From Anaerovorax odorimutans (GTDB lineage Bacteria; Bacillota; Clostridia; Peptostreptococcales; Anaerovoracaceae), in contig NZ_JANFXK010000003.1 of NCBI RefSeq assembly GCF_024459955.1, positions 202,023 through 266,022 on the forward strand: a stretch of DNA of 64,000 nt, written 5' to 3'. The position numbers and the translations under genes were made by a program. Below the pieces are notes generated by a model. The model was given only the letters and a program-made list of their open reading frames with translations, ran no database searches and was not told where the DNA came from. Of the stretch, positions 59,153 through 64,000 are shown piece after piece; within the stretch, counting starts at the first letter, position 1; each line of letters opens with the position of its first letter.

Positions 59153-60949
59153 TTGAGAAAAAGAACAATCAAGCTACTACTCTTAATACTAATCGGCCTT
59201 GTGACGGGCGTTCTTATTTTCTGTCTTCACGGATTTCATCAGCCCTCTGCCGCAAGAAGCAGCGGCAATATCAAGTGGGTTGATTTTGATGTAACCTATG
59301 AGGCTATGAAAGACACGATGGAAATCGACATCCAGACCCACGAGCAGGAAACGCATATCAGCTGGATCGATTCCCTGGCCTATCTGGGCGCCAAATACGG
59401 CGGAGATTTTAAAAACTACCAGAAAACAGATCTCTCCCTGTTTGTAAAAAAGCTGCAGGAGGGGCAGGATCTGGAGGATTTTACAAAGAACATGAAATAC
59501 TTTCCGTATTACAAGAAAGCCTACGGAGCTGTCCTGGGCGGGTTCCTCGGCTATTACAAGCTGGAGGTTCCCAGCGATGACGGCGGTACCCGCTGGGTAG
59601 AGCGCTACGGACTCAAAGCCTTTTCTCCCATTGCGGAAGGCTATTGGTACACCCATTTCGATGATTTCGGCCAGAATCGCAGCTACGGCTACAGCAGGCA
59701 GCATTTGGGACACGATCTGATGGCCGGTACCGGAACTCCCGTAGTAGCCGTGGAGGGCGGCGTGATTGAAGCCCTGGGCTGGAACCAGTACGGCGGCTGG
59801 CGGCTGGGCATCCGCAGCTTTGACAAGGAACGCTATTACTATTACGCTCATCTGCGCAAGGACCACCCTTATGCCGAAAACCTCGTTATCGGGCAGACCG
59901 TTTCCCCCGGCCAGGTCCTGGGCTACGTGGGCCAGACGGGCTACAGTCTGAAAGAAAATACCAATAACATCGATACTCCGCATCTTCACTTCGGCATGCA
60001 GCTGGTTCTGGATGAAAAGGCCAAGGACAGCCCCAACCAGGTTTGGATCAATCTCTATGCCATAACCCGGCTCCTGGAAAACCATAAGTCCACCGTGGAA
60101 AAGGTCGGCAGCGAGTATGTCCGCAAGTATGGGTTTTCTGAGGAAAGCTACTATCTGGCCTCAGCCAAAGAGGATAAAAAAAGCCAGGTCAAACTGCCGG
60201 TCCTCATGTATCACGGTCTCCTGAAGGATCCCAAAATGCACAACAATTATGTCATCAGCCCGGACCTCTTCGAAAACGACCTCCAATATCTGAAGAAAAA
60301 CGGCTATACGACCATCCTCGTGTCCGATCTGATCGACTACGTGGAAAATGGTACGCCGCTGCCGGAAAAGCCAGTTTTGCTCACCTTCGACGACGGCTAT
60401 TACAATAACTACTTCTACGGGTTTCCGCTGCTGGAAAAGTATAAAATGAAAGCTGTTATCTCCATCATCGGCAAGCACACGGACGATTTCAGCAAGGTGA
60501 ATGACAATCACGCCACCTACTCCCACGTCACCTGGAAGCAGATCCAGGAGATGCTCGCTTCCGGCCTGGTGGAGATTCAGAATCACTCCTATAATTCCCA
60601 CGATAATAAAGGCGGGAGAAAAGGCGTGCTAAAACTGTCCGGCGAAAGCGACGACGCCTATGGGAAGTTCCTGCGCAAGGACCTGCTCAAACTGCAGAAA
60701 AGGATGCGGGAAAACACCGGTATCACGCCCACGACCTTTACCTATCCTTTCGGGGCCATCAGTGACAGCAGCCTGCCGATCATCAAGGAATTGGGCTTTA
60801 AAGCGTCCCTCGGCTGCAGAGAAGGAATCAATACCATAACAAAAGGAGACCCCGACTGCCTTTATAAAATAAAGCGCTATCTGAGGACTCCTGAAAAATC
60901 AAGCAGTGATTTTTTTAAAAAAGTCGAATCCGATCTTAAAGAACAATAA
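59153..60949 (+). CDS. Fusion of M23 (LytM) peptidase and polysaccharide deacetylase
   Basis: I use the TTG at 59153, six bases after AGGAGG; the GTG at 59126 is upstream of that site. The 598-residue protein has an N-terminal membrane anchor (about 3-22) and a helical region. An M23 peptidase domain (about 180-310) has HLGHDLMAGTG and HLHFGMQL zinc motifs. A CE4 deacetylase (about 350-560) has LMYHGLL, LLTFDDGYYNN (catalytic Asp-Asp) and IQNHSYNSH (HxxxH). It could cut peptide cross-links and remove acetyl groups from the glycan in one place. It faces the alanine dehydrogenase-like gene, their ends overlapping by 14 bases. Confidence 0.88.
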   Translation: MRKRTIKLLLLILIGLVTGVLIFCLHGFHQPSAARSSGNIKWVDFDVTYEAMKDTMEIDIQTHEQETHISWIDSLAYLGAKYGGDFKNYQKTDLSLFVKKLQEGQDLEDFTKNMKYFPYYKKAYGAVLGGFLGYYKLEVPSDDGGTRWVERYGLKAFSPIAEGYWYTHFDDFGQNRSYGYSRQHLGHDLMAGTGTPVVAVEGGVIEALGWNQYGGWRLGIRSFDKERYYYYAHLRKDHPYAENLVIGQTVSPGQVLGYVGQTGYSLKENTNNIDTPHLHFGMQLVLDEKAKDSPNQVWINLYAITRLLENHKSTVEKVGSEYVRKYGFSEESYYLASAKEDKKSQVKLPVLMYHGLLKDPKMHNNYVISPDLFENDLQYLKKNGYTTILVSDLIDYVENGTPLPEKPVLLTFDDGYYNNYFYGFPLLEKYKMKAVISIIGKHTDDFSKVNDNHATYSHVTWKQIQEMLASGLVEIQNHSYNSHDNKGGRKGVLKLSGESDDAYGKFLRKDLLKLQKRMRENTGITPTTFTYPFGAISDSSLPIIKELGFKASLGCREGINTITKGDPDCLYKIKRYLRTPEKSSSDFFKKVESDLKEQ

Positions 60950-62102
60950 AATTGTCAGAACGAGTCACCGTGGCCGGAGGAGCCGGGTCCAGATCACGAT
61001 CCGCAATGCCCAGGATATCTTCCGGCCGTATCCACGGTCTCCCCTGCAATGCGCTGGTCTCCTCGTGAGTCAGGTATCCCTTATACACCGTCAGGCTCCT
61101 GCGCAGGAAACCATCCTTTACACAGGCTTCCTCTACGCCGTCGTTTAATAGCTTCATAAAATGAGGCAGCATTGCGGCCGCGTAGGCTACGGTGGTGGAG
61201 CCTGCGATGGCTCCGGGTATATTGCTGACGCAGTAATGGACTACGCCGTTTTCAACGTATGTAGGATCTTCATGGGTGGTTTCATGGAAGGATTCAATGG
61301 CGCCGCCCGGATCATTGCTGATATCCACAAGGACCGAACCCTTTTCCATCAGCTTCAGCATTTCCCGATCCACAAGAAATTCCGGATTGCCCTTGGGCCA
61401 TTTTACGCAGTTGAGAATCATATCCGTGTTAGGCAGCAGCTTTCGGATATTTTCCTTTGTGCAGTACATGGTGTCCACGCTGTTGTGATACTGGGCCTCC
61501 ACCTCCCGGAGCACGCCCAGGCTGATGTCCATTACGGTCACCTTGGCGCCCAGAGCATGGAGCACCGAAAGAGCCGCCTTGCCCACAATGCCTGCTCCCA
61601 GGATCACCACGTTCATCCCCGGTGCTCCCGCAAGGCCGCTGACAAACTTGCCCTTGCCGCCGTTTACGGTCAGCATGGCATTGAGACCTGCCAGAGCCCC
61701 CTGTTTTCCCGCCGCCTCACAGTTGGGTGAGCCGTAACGATGGGAATCCTCCGCTGTAAAAGCGATCACTTTTTTATCCAGCAGCACTTGCACCTCTTCC
61801 GGGTGCGCCGCGGGATGGATACAGGTAAGTATGATCTGGCCCTCTCTCAAAAGATCGTATTCAGGGGGTTCGATCTCCTTGACCTTTGTCACCAGGTCGC
61901 ACTGCCCGAAGATTTCCTCAGCCGATGAGACGATCCGCGCCCCTGCCGCTGCATAGGCTTCATCCTCAAATCCGGCTTTTTCGCCGGCGCCTGACTGTAC
62001 CAGCGCCGTGTGGCCGGCTCCCACTATGGTGAGAATCTCCGTGGGCGTAGCAATGGTGCGGTACTCCCCGTTCTTTATATCTTTCAGCAAACCAAAAATC
62101 AT
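60936..62102 (-). CDS. Alanine dehydrogenase-like (AlaDH/PNT family) enzyme
   Basis: The 388-residue protein has the AlaDH/PNT N-terminal domain (DIKNGEYRTIATPTE, KVKEIEPPEYDLL). A Rossmann domain follows, with VVILGAGIVGKAALSVLHAL (about 165-184) and SNIPGAIAGSTTVAYAAAML. It likely interconverts alanine and pyruvate with NAD. The ILTCIHPAAHPEEVQ block differs from the usual YLHLAAD, and the C-terminus extends to ATVTRSDNFIVL, so the substrate may be another amino acid. It follows rsmE after 13 bases and may share the prmA promoter. Confidence 0.75.
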   Translation of the reverse strand: MIFGLLKDIKNGEYRTIATPTEILTIVGAGHTALVQSGAGEKAGFEDEAYAAAGARIVSSAEEIFGQCDLVTKVKEIEPPEYDLLREGQIILTCIHPAAHPEEVQVLLDKKVIAFTAEDSHRYGSPNCEAAGKQGALAGLNAMLTVNGGKGKFVSGLAGAPGMNVVILGAGIVGKAALSVLHALGAKVTVMDISLGVLREVEAQYHNSVDTMYCTKENIRKLLPNTDMILNCVKWPKGNPEFLVDREMLKLMEKGSVLVDISNDPGGAIESFHETTHEDPTYVENGVVHYCVSNIPGAIAGSTTVAYAAAMLPHFMKLLNDGVEEACVKDGFLRRSLTVYKGYLTHEETSALQGRPWIRPEDILGIADRDLDPAPPATVTRSDNFIVL

Positions 62103-62115
62103 ACCTTTCCCTCCT

Positions 62116-62853
62116 TTATAACTCCAATTCGTACATAATCATGGACAGCGCCGCAAGGCCGGCTGTTTCCGTCCTCAGGATCGTTCTTCCCAGGGTGACG
62201 CAGTCAGCGCCCAAATCCTTTAAAGCCTGGGCTTCCCCATGGGAAAACCCGCCTTCCGGACCTATAATCAGCGCGATTTCCCCGGGTTTCGCATCGAGTC
62301 CCCGCAGGCTGTCCTTTATCGTTCTTCCCGTCTCGTTTTCATAGGGAAAGAGCACCAGGTCGAATTCCCTGAGGTGCTCTGTCATCTGCCGGAATTTGAT
62401 TTCCTGCCCGATTTCGGGGACAATGCCTCTTCTGCACTGCTTCACCGCTTCCGCCGAAACCTTCTGCCACCGCTGGCGCTTTTTGGAAAAGTTGCCCTTA
62501 TCGGTAACAACGGTTCTTTCCGTAAATACGGGGACGATGCGGTAAACTCCCATCTCTACGCATTTCTGCACCACCGTCTCCATCTTTGACTGTTTTGGTA
62601 TGCCCTGAAACAGGGTCACCTGTACCTGCGGTTCTCTGGCAAACTTCTGCTTGTCCAAAATCTTCGCTTCCACACAGTCATCATCCACAGTGAGAATTTC
62701 CGCCTCATATTCCCACTGCGTCGAATCCGATACCTCTATGCGGTCGCCTTCGCCAAGGCGCAGAACCTTTGCTATGTGGCGGATATCTTCTTTGGAAACA
62801 ATGCGGATGGTGCTTTCTCCCACATCGGCCGCATCGACAAAAAATCTGCTCAT
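62116..62853 (-). CDS. rsmE: 16S rRNA m3U1498 methyltransferase
   Basis: The 245-residue SPOUT enzyme methylates N3 of U1498 in 16S rRNA. An N-terminal PUA-like part (1-70) precedes the knotted domain, with GIPKQSKMETVVQKCVEMGV, ALIIGPEGGFSHGEAQAL and LGRTILRTETAGLAAL forming the SAM-binding knot. It starts 3 bases after the prmA stop, the usual Firmicute arrangement. Confidence 0.95.
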   Translation of the reverse strand: MSRFFVDAADVGESTIRIVSKEDIRHIAKVLRLGEGDRIEVSDSTQWEYEAEILTVDDDCVEAKILDKQKFAREPQVQVTLFQGIPKQSKMETVVQKCVEMGVYRIVPVFTERTVVTDKGNFSKKRQRWQKVSAEAVKQCRRGIVPEIGQEIKFRQMTEHLREFDLVLFPYENETGRTIKDSLRGLDAKPGEIALIIGPEGGFSHGEAQALKDLGADCVTLGRTILRTETAGLAALSMIMYELEL

Positions 62854-62856
62854 CGG

Positions 62857-63825
62857 TTATGCTTTCCGGGCGGCGATGGCGCACCATTCTCCCTTTATCT
62901 GTGTTTCCAGGATATCAAAGCCCGCTTTTTTGACAGCCTCTTCTACGGCATCCTTTTTCTCAGTCAAAATACCGGAAGAAATGAATACCCCGCCGTCGTT
63001 CAGATGTTCCGCGGCAGCATCGGACAGCTCGATCACCAGCGGAGCGATGAGATTGGCCGCAAGCAGATCAGCCTTCTGATCCACGTCTTTTGTCAGGTCT
63101 CCGATCTTTACCGTCACCTGCGCGTCTACGTTATTCGCTTTCACATTTTCCTCGGCGGTTCTGGCGGCATCGGGATCAATCTCTATGCCCAGCACCTGCC
63201 GGCTTCCCAGCTTTGCCGCAGCGATGGAAAGGATTCCCGAACCGCATCCGATGTCCAGAACGCTCTGGTTTTCTTTCAGATATTTTTCAATCATGCCCAG
63301 ACAGAGAGTCGTCGTCTCGTGGGTACCTGTACCGAAGGCCATGCCCGGATCAATCTCGATCACCAGATCGCCTTCCGCAGCCTCGTAGTCCTCCCATGTG
63401 GGCTTCACAACCAGCTTTTCCGTAACCTTTGCCGGCTTAAAATATTCCTTCCATTTGTCCTTCCAGTCTTCGTCGTCAACCAGAATATCTTCCGCGTACA
63501 GTCTTCCCAGATTAACGTCCCAGCCGAAAACGCCCTCCATCTCTTTGCTCTTGAGCATCATAACCGCGATTTTCAGCTCCTGAACCTTTTCGCGGCCTTC
63601 CTCTGTATCTTCAAAATAAACAGAGACTACCGGCTCCTGGTCCTGGTTTTCCAAAACCGACTTGTCGATATAGTCCCATTCGTATTCCTTCTTTTTGCTG
63701 AGCAAATCCTCGATATCGGCGGGGTTTTCCACTACCGCTCCGGTTATGCCCTTTTCCATAAGCATTGCCGTAAGGGGTTCGATCCCCTGCTGACTGGTGT
63801 AAATCTTTACTTTGATGTACTTCAT
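62857..63825 (-). CDS. prmA: Ribosomal protein L11 methyltransferase
   Basis: The 322-residue SAM-dependent methyltransferase modifies ribosomal protein L11. An N-terminal substrate-recognition domain (1-125) precedes the Rossmann domain, with IDPGMAFGTGTHETT (about 155-169), VLDIGCGSGILSIAAAKLG and LLAANLIAPLV (the NxxxP-like site, here Asn-Leu-Ile-Ala-Pro). It is the first gene of an operon with rsmE and probably the alanine dehydrogenase-like gene. Confidence 0.95.
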   Translation of the reverse strand: MKYIKVKIYTSQQGIEPLTAMLMEKGITGAVVENPADIEDLLSKKKEYEWDYIDKSVLENQDQEPVVSVYFEDTEEGREKVQELKIAVMMLKSKEMEGVFGWDVNLGRLYAEDILVDDEDWKDKWKEYFKPAKVTEKLVVKPTWEDYEAAEGDLVIEIDPGMAFGTGTHETTTLCLGMIEKYLKENQSVLDIGCGSGILSIAAAKLGSRQVLGIEIDPDAARTAEENVKANNVDAQVTVKIGDLTKDVDQKADLLAANLIAPLVIELSDAAAEHLNDGGVFISSGILTEKKDAVEEAVKKAGFDILETQIKGEWCAIAARKA

Positions 63826-63860
63826 ATTACCCTCACTTCTGTTTTAGTATTATCTTTTCT

Positions 63861-63889
63861 ATTATACGCTAAAGTTGGCCGGCAGGCAA
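63861..63889 (-). promoter_or_regulatory. Promoter of the prmA operon
   Basis: Minus-strand TTGCCT (63884-63889) and TATAAT (63861-63866) with 17-base spacing, about 35 bases before the start codon. Confidence 0.75.
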
Positions 63890-63908
63890 GGTGCGTTCGC
63901 TGTCCTTG

Positions 63909-64000
63909 TTGTTAACTTGTGATAATGTCACTATAGGATTCACTCGAGAAAATGTCCCAATTTGGTACACTGAAACTTATGAAAGAAGGTAACATCACAT
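63909..64000 (+). other. Possible left end of an IS21-like element or start of a gene, cut by the window edge
   Basis: TGTTAACTTGTGATAATGTCAC is followed about 28 bases later by GAGAAAATGTCCC, so a short TG-A-AATGTC-C motif repeats. Such multiple terminal repeats just before a start codon resemble IS21-family ends. An ATG at 63979 opens a frame (MKEGNIT) that leaves the window. The evidence is thin. Confidence 0.3.

Overview
The window reads as one stretch of the chromosome of an anaerobic, low-to-mid GC Firmicute of class Clostridia. The best clue is a complete route from 4-aminobutyrate (GABA) to crotonyl-CoA: GABA aminotransferase (14302-15651), 4-hydroxybutyrate dehydrogenase (26091-27215), 4-hydroxybutyrate CoA-transferase (27278-28594) and 4-hydroxybutyryl-CoA dehydratase (29104-30576). 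Lengths and active-site numbering match the Clostridium aminobutyricum enzymes, so a GABA- or amino-acid-fermenting relative (Anaerovoracaceae-like) is inferred. The species cannot be named from the sequence alone.

Left part (1-18.2 kb): the end of NAD kinase and an RluA-type pseudouridine synthase. Then come a c-di-GMP EAL protein coupled to a B12-binding protein that carries the CarH light-sensor motif, a PUT-like permease and an ArsR/nitroreductase pair. An 850-base repeat-rich gap follows. The amino-acid uptake block holds a permease, a membrane histidine kinase with an extracellular solute-binding-like domain, a sigma54-activating response regulator, two near-duplicate permeases and gabT. 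Sigma54-type -24/-12 promoters lie before gabT, before one permease and before abfD. The first two share an upstream palindrome-like site that could bind the activator.

Middle (17.7-42.2 kb): a run of minus-strand genes that looks like a D-aspartate cell-wall branch module (P-loop ATPase, D-aspartate ligase-like ATP-grasp enzyme, aspartate racemase, atypical MurE-like ligase), followed by a ClC protein and a flavodoxin. Small membrane and Cys-rich proteins come next, then the 4-hydroxybutyrate genes and a NifU-like protein. Thiamine genes follow: thiamine pyrophosphokinase, an ECF S component with an amidohydrolase, and thiT under a TPP riboswitch. After these are an AEC transporter, an SGNH hydrolase, a hydroxyacyl-CoA dehydrogenase, addA and gpmI.

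Right part (42.3-64 kb): a complete type I-C CRISPR-Cas system, with 24 repeats and cas2-cas1-cas4-cas7-cas8c-cas5c-cas3 in reading order from the array. It is bracketed by two copies of a short dispersed repeat whose third copy lies at 7.2 kb. Then come tRNA-Leu(CAG), a GNAT enzyme, yqeY, rpsU and a redox/Fe-S membrane cluster (mtaB, tlpA-like, a 45-residue CXXC peptide, a NapH-like polyferredoxin, two tandem small membrane peptides, HIT). The window ends with a cell-wall hydrolase fusing an M23 peptidase to a polysaccharide deacetylase, an alanine dehydrogenase-like enzyme, rsmE and prmA. The last 100 bases may be the end of an IS21-like element.
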